This document shows positions 28,785 through 35,438 of a stretch of DNA of 42,859 nucleotides, piece by piece; position 1 is the first letter of the stretch, and each line of letters opens with the position of its first letter. The notes under the pieces were generated by a model, which saw only the letters and a program-made list of their open reading frames with translations, ran no database searches and had not been told where the DNA came from. Origin of the DNA: a virus; the IMG/VR virus record IMGVR_UViG_3300047443_000290, positions 1-42,859 of that record. The stretch is one strand, 5' to 3'. The translations under genes and the position numbers were made by a program.

Positions 28785-29495
28785 ATGAGCAATCCTGTTT
28801 CCATCGTCCAAAAAAACCTCGAGTGGCTAATGGCCCAGAGGAAGACGAACCCATACGAACTGCAGCGCATCACCGGCGTGCCGCAGCCGACCATTCATCG
28901 AATCCTGACGGGCGAGAGCAACGACCCAAGGACGAAGACGCTACAGCCGCTGGCCGACTATTTCGGCGTGCCGTTGGCGGACTTGCGCGAGCGTGATTTG
29001 TCTGAGCCTGGTGATGCGCTGGAAGGTCTCAAGCCCGGTTCGTATGTGCGGGTCGAGGAAGTCCGCCAGGGAGACGAACGATTCACGCTCATTCCGAAGG
29101 TGCGACTGCGCCTGACGGCCGGCATCAGTGGCTTCGAAGTGGAGCCTGAGCCATTCGACGGGACGACGGCTGCAGTGCCGACTGGATGGATCGAGCGCAA
29201 CGGGTACGATCGCAGCAAGCTGATCGCCATCATGGTGCGCGGCGAGAGCATGGAGCAGACGTTTTATGAGGGCGACTTGGTTGTCGTGAATACGGCAGAC
29301 CAGAAGCTGGTCGACGGCGTCGTGTATGCGGTCAATTACGAGGGCGAGCCCGTGGTGAAGCGCCTGACGCGCGACGCCGGTCAATGGTGGCTGACGTCGG
29401 ACAATCCGGACCAGCGCAAGTACTACAGAAGGACGTGCGACGAGAGCACGAAGATCATCGGCCGCGTCGTGCGGAAGGAAAGCGAGCGGTTTTGA
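28785..29495 (+). CDS. cI: CI-type repressor with LexA-like autoprotease domain
   Basis: The 236-residue protein maintains lysogeny. Residues 7-60 are a helix-turn-helix domain (LQRITGVPQPTIHRILTGES), and the C-terminal half is an S24 peptidase: cleavage site Ala112-Gly113 (RLTAGISG), catalytic Ser155 in VRGESMEQTF, and Lys192 in EPVVKRLTR. DNA damage and RecA should therefore trigger self-cleavage and induction. I start at ATG 28785; an upstream in-frame ATG (28758) has a better AAGGAA site, but would translate through operator 3. The stop overlaps the next gene (TGATG), linking the downstream cassette to lysogenic expression. Confidence 0.9.
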   Translation: MSNPVSIVQKNLEWLMAQRKTNPYELQRITGVPQPTIHRILTGESNDPRTKTLQPLADYFGVPLADLRERDLSEPGDALEGLKPGSYVRVEEVRQGDERFTLIPKVRLRLTAGISGFEVEPEPFDGTTAAVPTGWIERNGYDRSKLIAIMVRGESMEQTFYEGDLVVVNTADQKLVDGVVYAVNYEGEPVVKRLTRDAGQWWLTSDNPDQRKYYRRTCDESTKIIGRVVRKESERF

Positions 29496-29767
29496 TGATG
29501 TATTCGATTCAACGCCTGTGCGACGAGCGCGTGGCGGTAGTGTTGGTAGAGCGCCGCGCGCTGTCCGAGCCGCAGGCCAGCGGCCTGCTGCAGCAGCTGC
29601 GGGACGAACTTTCGGCGCCGGTGATGTTGGTGGCGCGCGACAGTGAGGGGTGGTTAGGGATCCGTGCGCGCGCGGAATTCGACCCCGAGCCGTACATCTA
29701 TGCGCTGCTGGGCATGCGCGATATCGAATGGGCGCCGTTGCGCCGCCGATGCGAGACGGAGGCCTGA
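29495..29767 (+). CDS. cI-linked small protein A, paralogue of the next gene
   Basis: The 90-residue product is coupled to cI by TGATG. It reads ERVAVVLVERRALSEPQASGLLQQLRDELSAPVMLVARDSEGWLGIR...YIYALLGMRDIEWAPL: a strand, a helix, a strand pair and a final strand. Its neighbour repeats the plan (IVAVQV..AQLSGPDAAALLARLE...RPVVLVAWDEN...DDLEW), so the two are tandem duplicates that have diverged. I recognise no family. Expression with cI in the lysogen suggests the position of lambda rexA. Confidence 0.7.
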   Translation: MMYSIQRLCDERVAVVLVERRALSEPQASGLLQQLRDELSAPVMLVARDSEGWLGIRARAEFDPEPYIYALLGMRDIEWAPLRRRCETEA

Positions 29768-30024
29768 TGTTCAACGCCATCATCCCGCTAGCCCAGCCCA
29801 TCGTTGCTGTGCAGGTAGACGCCGCCCAACTGTCCGGCCCAGATGCCGCCGCGCTGCTAGCGCGTCTTGAGATCCACTTCATGCGGCCGGTCGTGCTGGT
29901 GGCGTGGGATGAGAACTCTCGGTTCTTGAGCCTCGGATATCCGTGTTCCGAAGACGCGCTTACGAACGACGATCTCGAATGGCGCCAATTTGAATTGCCG
30001 CCTGAGCCAGAAGTCCCTTTTTGA
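29767..30024 (+). CDS. cI-linked small protein B, paralogue of the preceding gene
   Basis: The 85-residue protein starts inside the previous stop (TGATG) and shares with it the layout VAVxV--LS-PxAxxLLxxL----PVxLVAxD and a final DLEW/DIEW motif. It lacks the preceding protein's RARAEF...YALL insert and has an acidic Pro-rich end (PPEPEVPF). Two different paralogues kept side by side suggest a heteromer or a regulator pair, but no function can be read from the sequence. Confidence 0.7.
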   Translation: MFNAIIPLAQPIVAVQVDAAQLSGPDAAALLARLEIHFMRPVVLVAWDENSRFLSLGYPCSEDALTNDDLEWRQFELPPEPEVPF

Positions 30025-30045
30025 TCTGCGAAATTCGGAGAGAGC

Positions 30046-30348
30046 GTGAAAAGACTGTGTTTATTGGTTCCGATGATGTTGGTTGGCTGTGCCGTTCCAC
30101 TCACACCAGGAGCAGAAAAGGTGCAGCTGGTATCAGCTCAGCAGAAAGAGAAATGCGAGCGACTTAAGCTGGTAACGTTCAATCAGCGGATCGGTCCAGA
30201 TAAGCCCGGCAACGCTATGAAGAGTGCATTGAACGAAGCAGCAGCGGCTGGGGCCGACTCGTTCTACGTTGTGTCCAGCACGATGGACTGGGCAGAGGGC
30301 GCTTCTGTCGTTGGAGAGGCGCTTCGCTGTAATAAGGTTACGCAATAA
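30046..30348 (+). CDS. DUF4156-like lipoprotein
   Basis: The 100-residue product has a lipoprotein signal (MKRLCLLVPMMLVGC, lipobox Leu12-Val13-Gly14-Cys15). The mature part matches DUF4156-type lipoproteins: VQLVSAQQKEKCERLKLVTFN, then ALNEAAAAGADSFYVVSSTMDWAEGASVVGEALRC. With no Asp after the Cys, outer-membrane sorting is likely. The GTG start has GGAG six bases upstream. Phage-borne lipoproteins of lysogens often block superinfection or alter the surface; its place downstream of cI fits that, but it is inference. Confidence 0.75.
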   Translation: MKRLCLLVPMMLVGCAVPLTPGAEKVQLVSAQQKEKCERLKLVTFNQRIGPDKPGNAMKSALNEAAAAGADSFYVVSSTMDWAEGASVVGEALRCNKVTQ

Positions 30349-30361
30349 AAAATATCAACGC

Positions 30362-30377
30362 TTCGTTAGATAACGAA
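30362..30377. promoter_or_regulatory. 16-base palindrome before the membrane coiled-coil gene
   Basis: TTCGTTA (30362-30368) and TAACGAA (30371-30377) form a perfect inverted repeat around GA, just ahead of the GTG start; its right arm reaches into the Shine-Dalgarno (AAAGGGA). It could be an operator or an RNA hairpin that hides the ribosome site. Confidence 0.45.
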
Positions 30378-30387
30378 AGGGACTTTT

Positions 30388-31014
30388 GTGGATTTCACCA
30401 CTGCTTTAACAAAAATTGTCGAAGCGCTCGCCTGGCCGGCAACGGTGCTAGTTGCCGTTTTCATGTTTAGAAACAAGATCGATGGGCTTCTAGACCGAAT
30501 CAAAGCATTTAAAGGCTGGGGCGCCGAAGTTGAGTTGGAAGAAAAAATTCAGATCGCTAAAGCTGAGGCAGTAGTAGCGGGACAAAAGGTGGTCGAGGCG
30601 GCTAATGCACCAGCTGAGCAACGCGAACAAGTAATAACGCAATTCGTAAGAGCGCAAAAAGAGGTCGATAAATTAGTAAACCAGCGACTATACCTCGGTT
30701 CGAAATTGCGCGGGAACGGGTTGACTGAAGGCCGAGAGAGAATATTGCGCGAATTCATCCGTGTGCTTGGGCCAGGTCGTATTGTCGAACTTTCGCACGA
30801 AGATTTACGGAAAAAATGGCCATCGCTTTTGAAAGAGGCCCAGAAGAAATCCCCGCAGTTGCACCACGGGGCAATGCTCGGGCTGCAAAGTGTTGGACTG
30901 ATCGATAATTCAGATCAGCTAACTGTGCTTGGCTCCGAGATTTTTGCTGTTCTTGCACGGGAAATGCAGCTTTACGAATTTGAAAACCCAGGGGCGGCGC
31001 AGCCTGTGAAGTAG
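30388..31014 (+). CDS. Membrane-anchored coiled-coil protein, unknown function
   Basis: The 208-residue protein has one N-terminal membrane segment (IVEALAWPATVLVAVFMF, residues 10-27), then a basic hinge, a coiled coil (VELEEKIQIAKAEAVVAGQKVVEAANAPAEQREQVITQFVRAQKEVDKLVNQRLYL, about 47-105), and a C-terminal globular domain (RERILREFIRVLGPGRIVELSHEDLRKKWPSLLKEAQK...GAMLGLQSVGLIDNSDQLTVLGSEIFAVLAREM) that looks like a winged helix. AT-richer codon use sets it apart from neighbours. The GTG start has AAAGGGA upstream. It is the last gene before the terminator; a membrane-located exclusion or sensing role is possible. Confidence 0.72.
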   Translation: MDFTTALTKIVEALAWPATVLVAVFMFRNKIDGLLDRIKAFKGWGAEVELEEKIQIAKAEAVVAGQKVVEAANAPAEQREQVITQFVRAQKEVDKLVNQRLYLGSKLRGNGLTEGRERILREFIRVLGPGRIVELSHEDLRKKWPSLLKEAQKKSPQLHHGAMLGLQSVGLIDNSDQLTVLGSEIFAVLAREMQLYEFENPGAAQPVK

Positions 31015-31037
31015 TCCGCGCTCCTCTGAACGCCCAC

Positions 31038-31063
31038 AAGCCCCGCAACCCGGGGCTTTTTTT
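31038..31063 (+). terminator. Strong terminator of the cI operon
   Basis: AAGCCCCG (31038-31045) and CGGGGCTT (31051-31058) form a perfect 8-bp stem with a 5-base loop (CAACC), followed by a run of seven T. It isolates the cI cassette from the PL-type promoter downstream. Confidence 0.92.
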
Positions 31064-31155
31064 CGTCCTGACGTAGCCGCAGTACGCCCGCCCGGTTCTT
31101 ACTCAGGGCCTCCCCGCCCGGTTAATACGAAAGCTCATCGCCCACAGCAAAAATT

Positions 31156-31197
31156 ATACGTTTTCGCATTGACATTCGTAATACGCAATCGTATAGT
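31156..31197 (+). promoter_or_regulatory. PL-type promoter with two CI operators (OL-like)
   Basis: TTGACA (31169-31174) and TATAGT (31192-31197) are 17 bases apart; transcription should start near 31204. Two sites of the same family as at 28.7 kb flank the boxes: ATACGTTTTCGCAT (31156-31169) and ATACGCAATCGTAT (31181-31194). The first is nearly the reverse complement of operator 2 at 28730-28743. CI can thus silence the early-right operon and perhaps loop to the cro/cI operators 2.4 kb away. Confidence 0.85.
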
Positions 31198-31240
31198 GTC
31201 TCCATCGCAACCGAGCCCAGCAGGGCAGATGGAGACCAGG

Positions 31241-31408
31241 ATGAGCCAACTTTTCAAGATCACCCACCGCGTCGACGGCGCCCTGCGCGCCGTGGCCGTC
31301 GAGGCCCGCGACGCTGACGCAGCACAAGAATTGTTCATCGACCAGTGCGAGGCCGCCGGCATCGCGCACGGCACGATCGTCGCTATCCGCGCTGTCGCCG
31401 GAGCCTGA
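31241..31408 (+). CDS. 55-residue hypothetical protein, first gene from PL
   Basis: The frame MSQLFKITHRVDGALRAVAVEARDADAAQELFIDQCEAAGIAHGTIVAIRAVAGA starts 37 bases after the predicted transcription start, with GGAG before the ATG. It has a strand-helix-strand layout. An in-frame ATG further upstream lies inside the promoter and is not used. First genes of PL operons are often host-directed or antiterminators, but this one shows no Arg-rich motif. Confidence 0.68.
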   Translation: MSQLFKITHRVDGALRAVAVEARDADAAQELFIDQCEAAGIAHGTIVAIRAVAGA

Positions 31409-31409
31409 C

Positions 31410-31784
31410 ATGGACCGCTTCCCCTACGACGCCGAGGCACGCGAAGACCAGGTCTGCCAGCTGATCGATGCGCGCATGCGCGCCATCCGGACCGACATCC
31501 TCATCGGCCGCGAGTCGACGACGCTGGCCATCCTCGATCGCATGGTAGTCGGCGATACCCCGGCCGAGGCGCGCGTGATCCTCTGGAACGCCGTGGCCGG
31601 CGGTACCGGCGCGGTCGGCATCGACAACGCTGCAGACGTGGCCGGCGCCATCTACTTCGAAGCCGAGGCGCTGGCCGAGCGCGACGTCGCGGATATGGAG
31701 CGCCGCCGGGCCGATTGCGAGCGGGACAACCGCATCGAGCAGCGCGTCTGGAATCACTTCTTCGCACGGAGCACGCTGGCCTGA
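31410..31784 (+). CDS. Hypothetical early protein
   Basis: The 124-residue product is acidic and helical: MDRFPYDAEAREDQVCQLIDARMRAIRTDILIGRESTTLAILDRMVVGDTPAEARVILWNAVAGG, then VAGAIYFEAEALAERDVADMERRRADCERDNRIEQRVWNHFF. No family is recognised and no membrane segment is present. The ATG follows the previous stop by one base. Confidence 0.68.
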   Translation: MDRFPYDAEAREDQVCQLIDARMRAIRTDILIGRESTTLAILDRMVVGDTPAEARVILWNAVAGGTGAVGIDNAADVAGAIYFEAEALAERDVADMERRRADCERDNRIEQRVWNHFFARSTLA

Positions 31785-32141
31785 CCAAACCGGAGCGCCG
31801 CGCCCCTTCAACGCGCGGCTTGCCCTGCACTCGGGTCGGAAATAGAGGGAGTCGGATCTCAAATGCCGTGACGGCCTGGAACAGACAGGCACCACAGAGC
31901 AAGGGCGGCGTGGAAAGCAGGAATGCAGAGTATCGCGGACCAGGAGACACGCGGGAAGCGCGGGAACAAGCGCGCATCAGGGCAGGCGAAAGCCGACGAG
32001 GTTCCGGGCATCGGCACAGTCACCGCGGACGCGGCGAAGACCCGAGAAGCGCACCGATGCCACAGCTGGAGTAGCGCCCAGCCCCTTGCTCTGTGGTCAA
32101 CAACAACCGCCGGCGGCGCCGGCCAGAACAGGAGCAGCAGG
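31785..32141 (+). other. Gene-poor stretch with hairpin and a possible Arg-rich frame
   Basis: A 7-bp stem (GCCGCGC 31797-31803 with GCGCGGC 31813-31819, 9-base loop) follows the preceding gene without a T-run. Beyond it, a frame from a GTG at 31868 to 32074 would encode 68 residues with an Arg-rich helix (DTREAREQARIRAGESRRG) reminiscent of N-type RNA-binding motifs, but it lacks a good ribosome site. Nothing else is supported here. Confidence 0.35.
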
Positions 32142-32381
32142 ATGGAACAGAAGAACGACGGCGGCGCGGCATTCCCGCAGCACGGCTGGAGCCGCGATCC
32201 GGAAGCGAACAAGTACATGCAGGACAAGGGCGGCATGTCGCTGCGCGACTACTTCGCGGCGCAGGCGTTGACAACGATCCCGGCATATTCCGGCGACGAC
32301 GTGAACACCTGGGCGCCCGATGATTTCGCGCGCCACGCCTATTCGATCGCCGACGCCATGCTCGCGGAGCGTGCCAAGTGA
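32142..32381 (+). CDS. 79-residue hypothetical protein of a widespread phage family
   Basis: The product MEQKNDGGAAFPQHGWSRDPEANKYMQDKGGMSLRDYFAAQALTTIPAYSGDDVNTWAPDDFARHAYSIADAMLAER has the FP...GMSLRDYFAAQAL...A..AY..ADAML pattern seen in many small phage proteins of unknown function. The ATG at 32142 has GGAG 8-12 bases upstream; an in-frame ATG at 31923 is rejected because the intervening residues look non-coding. Confidence 0.75.
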   Translation: MEQKNDGGAAFPQHGWSRDPEANKYMQDKGGMSLRDYFAAQALTTIPAYSGDDVNTWAPDDFARHAYSIADAMLAERAK

Positions 32382-32584
32382 TCGCCACTCGCATCGCTCG
32401 ACGCCTGGTGCGCAAGGCCATCAAGCCGGCCGCGCTGTGGCTCACCGACCGCGCGCTGACCGCATCCGCTGGCGAAGCAGTCCGGCTGCTCCAGATGCGC
32501 GAGGACATCGTCGGCTTGGTCCGCAGCGAACGCATCCGCGAAATGCGCCTAATGGCGCGCCGCAAGCAAATCAGCACCTGGTAA
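32378..32584 (+). CDS. 68-residue basic hypothetical protein
   Basis: The GTG start overlaps the previous stop (GTGA). The product MIATRIARRLVRKAIKPAALWLTDRALTASAGEAVRLLQMREDIVGLVRSERIREMRLMARRKQISTW is very basic and helical, with an amphipathic N-terminus. It could bind nucleic acid or membrane; nothing is diagnostic. Confidence 0.62.
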   Translation: MIATRIARRLVRKAIKPAALWLTDRALTASAGEAVRLLQMREDIVGLVRSERIREMRLMARRKQISTW

Positions 32585-32604
32585 CCCATCAACCCGAGGA
32601 ACCC

Positions 32605-32709
32605 ATGATCCGCCACATCTTCAACCAGTACCGCCTGTACCTGCGCGCCGGCTTCCAGCCGCGCCAAGCCGTCGCCCGTGCCGTGAGCAGCTACCTGCTC
32701 GGCTTTTAA
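32605..32709 (+). CDS. 34-residue peptide gene upstream of recT
   Basis: The frame MIRHIFNQYRLYLRAGFQPRQAVARAVSSYLLGF has a clear GAGGA four bases before its ATG and fits tightly between the 68-residue gene and recT. It forms one or two amphipathic helices (RxYLRAGFxPRxAVxRA...YL). Too short for a family call. Confidence 0.6.
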   Translation: MIRHIFNQYRLYLRAGFQPRQAVARAVSSYLLGF

Positions 32710-32726
32710 TCGAAAGGATCCATCCC

Positions 32727-33728
32727 ATGAATCAAGTAGTCGCCAGCCCGGCCAAGAGCCTCAGCACGTTCCTGGACAAGTACAAGGGCCAGATCGCGAA
32801 CGCGCTGCCGAAGCACATCAGCCCGGACCGCATGGTCCGCCTCACCATGACGGCATTCAGCCAGAACACGGCCCTGCAGAAGTGCGACCTGCACAGCATC
32901 TTCGGCTCGGTCGTCGTCGCCGCGCAGCTGGGCCTCGAGATCGGTGTCGGCGGCCAGGGCTATCTGGTTCCGTACGGCGGCAAGGCCACGTTCGTGCCCG
33001 GCTGGCAGGGTCTCGTCGACCTGGTCTCGCGTGCAGGCCGCGCCACGGTCTGGACCGGCGCCGTGTACAACGGCGACGAGTTCGACTGGGCGCTGGGCGA
33101 CCGCCCCTTCATCAAGCACCGTCCGGGCGCCGGCGGCGACACCTGGAAGGACATCTCGCACGTGTACGCCGTCGGCCGCGTGAACGGCAGCGAATACCCC
33201 GTGATCGAGGTCTGGACCATGGACCGTGTCGTAAAGCACCTGAACAAGTTCAACAAAGTCGGCGGCCGCCATTACGCGCTGGAGAAGAACGGCCAGAACA
33301 TGGAGATGTACGCCCGCAAGGTCGTGCTGCTCCAGGTGCTCAAGTACATGCCGAAGTCCATCGAGGTGCAGCGCGCGGTCGACGTCGCGAACGCGGTGGA
33401 CGCCGGCAAGCCCTTCACGATCGACAGCGACATGGTCGTCATCGACGAGCGCGCGGACGACCAGGGCGCCTCCACCGTCGACCAGGACACCGGCGAAGTC
33501 ATCAACGCGGCCGGCGCTACCACCAGCACGGCGCACGCGGCGCCGGCGCGCGGCGACCTGCCGATGTGCACGCCCGAGAAGTTCGAGCAGAACAAAAAAG
33601 CGTGGCGCGAGCAGATCGTGTCGAAGAAAAAGACCGTCGCTGAACTCGTCGCAATGATCGAAACCCGCCAGCTGCTGACCGAAAACCAGAAGCTGACGAT
33701 CGACGCCTGGGCACACGAAAACGACTGA
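32727..33728 (+). CDS. recT: RecT-family single-strand annealing protein
   Basis: The 333-residue protein shows the RecT core: DRMVRLTMTAFSQNTALQKCDLHSIFGSVVVAAQLGLEIGVGGQGYLVPYGGKATFVPGWQGLVDLVSRAG (residues 35-105), then YEVWTMD-type EVWTMDRVVKHLNKFNK and EMYARKVVLLQVLKYMPKS. RecT anneals complementary single strands produced by the partner exonuclease, giving recombination and concatemer formation. The C-terminal 100 residues are a linker and an acidic/basic tail. The exonuclease gene follows. AAAGGA precedes the ATG. Confidence 0.93.
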   Translation: MNQVVASPAKSLSTFLDKYKGQIANALPKHISPDRMVRLTMTAFSQNTALQKCDLHSIFGSVVVAAQLGLEIGVGGQGYLVPYGGKATFVPGWQGLVDLVSRAGRATVWTGAVYNGDEFDWALGDRPFIKHRPGAGGDTWKDISHVYAVGRVNGSEYPVIEVWTMDRVVKHLNKFNKVGGRHYALEKNGQNMEMYARKVVLLQVLKYMPKSIEVQRAVDVANAVDAGKPFTIDSDMVVIDERADDQGASTVDQDTGEVINAAGATTSTAHAAPARGDLPMCTPEKFEQNKKAWREQIVSKKKTVAELVAMIETRQLLTENQKLTIDAWAHEND

Positions 33729-33735
33729 ACCTGCA

Positions 33736-33759
33736 GCGCTCCCGTGCACCCGGGAGCGC
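33736..33759 (+). other. Intercistronic hairpin between recT and the exonuclease gene
   Basis: GCGCTCCCG (33736-33744) pairs perfectly with CGGGAGCGC (33751-33759) over a 6-base loop. No T-run follows, so it is unlikely to terminate; it may protect the recT mRNA end or set the exonuclease level. Confidence 0.55.
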
Positions 33760-33786
33760 GCCCACAACCCCACCAAGGAAAACGAC

Positions 33787-35412
33787 ATGCAGATCCATAA
33801 TCTCGTCCAGGGCAGCCCCGAATGGCAGGCCTTCCGCCTCGAGCACTTCGGCGCCAGTGAGGCGGCGGCGATGCTCGGTATCTCGTCGCGCGTGAAGCGC
33901 ACCGAGCTGCTGCACATGAAGCACACCGGCACCGCGCAGGAGTTCAGCGACTGGGTGCAGGAGAACATCCTGGACCACGGCCACTACGTCGAGGCGCTGG
34001 CGCGCCCGCTGGCCGAAGACATGATCGGTACCGAGCTGTACCCGGTGACGTGCTCCGACGGCCTGCTGTCGGCATCGTGCGACGGCCTGACGATGGCCGA
34101 GGACGTCGCCTTCGAGCACAAACAGTGGAATCAGGCCCTGGCCGACGCGATCGAAGCTGGCCAGCTTCCGGACGAGTACATGCCCCAGCCGCAGCAGATC
34201 ATCATGGTCACCGGCTGCAGCAAGGTCATCTTCGTGTGTTCCGACGGTACGCTGGACAACTTCGTGCACATCGAGGTGCTGCCGGACCCGGCCTGGCAGG
34301 AGCGGATCCGCGCTGGCTGGGCACAGTTCGCCGCCGACCTGTCCGCGTACGAGCCGCGCCAGTACGCGCCGAAGCCGGAAGCCGAGCCGATCATGTCGCT
34401 GCCGGCGCTGGCCATCCAGATCCGCGGCGAGGTGGCCGCCAGCAACCTGCCGGCGTTCCAGGCGCGCGCCGAACGCTTCATCGCAAGCATCAAAACCGAC
34501 CTGGTCACCGACGAAGATTTCGCCAACGCGGAAGCGACCGTGAAATTCTGCGAGAAGGCCGAGGGGGATCTCGATCACGCCAAGCACGCCGCGCTCGAAC
34601 AGACCGTTGACATCGCGGAACTGATGCGCACGCTCGACCACATCCGCGAACAGCTGCGCGCGAAGCGCCTGACGCTGCAGACCGCCGTGAAGGACAAGAA
34701 GGAACTGATCAAGGCCGGCATCCTGGCCAACGCGAAGAAGGCCTTCGCCGATCACGTCTCCAAGCTGGAAAAGGAAATCGCACCGCTGCGCCTCGTGTTC
34801 CAGGCGCGCGACTTCGCGGGCGCGATGAAGAACAAGCGCACGCTGGCCACGCTGCAGGACGCGGTCGACACCGAGCTCGCAAACAGCAAGATCGCCGTCG
34901 ACGCGGTCGCGCAGGCCGTGCGCGGGCGTTTGACGTGGTACCGCGAGCACGCCGCCGACCATGAATTCCTGTTCGCCGACCTGCAGACCATCATCCAGAA
35001 GCCGGACGATGACTTCCAGATGGTCGTGCGCACGAGGATCGACAGCCACAAGCGCGCCGAGGACCAGAAGGCCGAGCAGGCGCGCCAAGCCGCGGCAGCG
35101 CAGGTCGACGCGACGCCGGCAGCGGCTGCTATCGCGGAGCCTGTACCGGCGCCCGCGCCCGCTGCGCAGGTGACGCGCATCCCGACCGCGCGCCCGGCCG
35201 CCGCCAGCAGCACGCCGCCGAGCCTGCGCCTGGGCCAGATCAGCGACCGGCTCGGCTTCCCGCTGACGGGTGAATTCCTCGGCAAGCTGGGCTTCGCGCC
35301 CGCCGCTACCGACAAGTCGGCCCGCCTGTACCACGAGCGTGACTTCCCCGCGATCTGCGCCGCGCTGATCGACCACATCAATGCTGTCTCCCAGGCCCAG
35401 CAGGCCGCATAA
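33787..35412 (+). CDS. YqaJ-type phage exonuclease with long C-terminal extension
   Basis: The 541-residue protein begins with a YqaJ nuclease domain (residues 1-175): QGSPEWQAFRLEHFGASEAAAMLGIS, GHYVEALARPLAE (Glu69), SASCDG (Asp99), FEHKQ (Glu110, Lys112), matching the D...ExK metal site. It should degrade one strand to make tails for RecT. Residues 185-420 are a long helical, DUF1351-like coiled region, followed by an Ala/Pro-rich linker (about 430-475) and a C-terminal helical domain (LRLGQISDRLGFPLTGEFLGKLGF...FPAICAALIDHI). The total is more than twice the usual length of such exonucleases. Confidence 0.85.
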   Translation: MQIHNLVQGSPEWQAFRLEHFGASEAAAMLGISSRVKRTELLHMKHTGTAQEFSDWVQENILDHGHYVEALARPLAEDMIGTELYPVTCSDGLLSASCDGLTMAEDVAFEHKQWNQALADAIEAGQLPDEYMPQPQQIIMVTGCSKVIFVCSDGTLDNFVHIEVLPDPAWQERIRAGWAQFAADLSAYEPRQYAPKPEAEPIMSLPALAIQIRGEVAASNLPAFQARAERFIASIKTDLVTDEDFANAEATVKFCEKAEGDLDHAKHAALEQTVDIAELMRTLDHIREQLRAKRLTLQTAVKDKKELIKAGILANAKKAFADHVSKLEKEIAPLRLVFQARDFAGAMKNKRTLATLQDAVDTELANSKIAVDAVAQAVRGRLTWYREHAADHEFLFADLQTIIQKPDDDFQMVVRTRIDSHKRAEDQKAEQARQAAAAQVDATPAAAAIAEPVPAPAPAAQVTRIPTARPAAASSTPPSLRLGQISDRLGFPLTGEFLGKLGFAPAATDKSARLYHERDFPAICAALIDHINAVSQAQQAA

Positions 35413-35438
35413 CTTCCAACCGACGAGGAAAGCTGACC

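Noticed and set aside
31923-32141. N-terminal extension of the 79-residue protein to an ATG at 31923
   Set aside because: The extra 73 residues are low in protein character, and the ATG at 32142 has a ribosome site and the family's usual start.
33517-35376. Long minus-strand open frame (619 codons) opposite the YqaJ exonuclease
   Set aside because: Composition is typical of an antisense shadow, and the plus-strand protein has catalytic motifs and a ribosome site.
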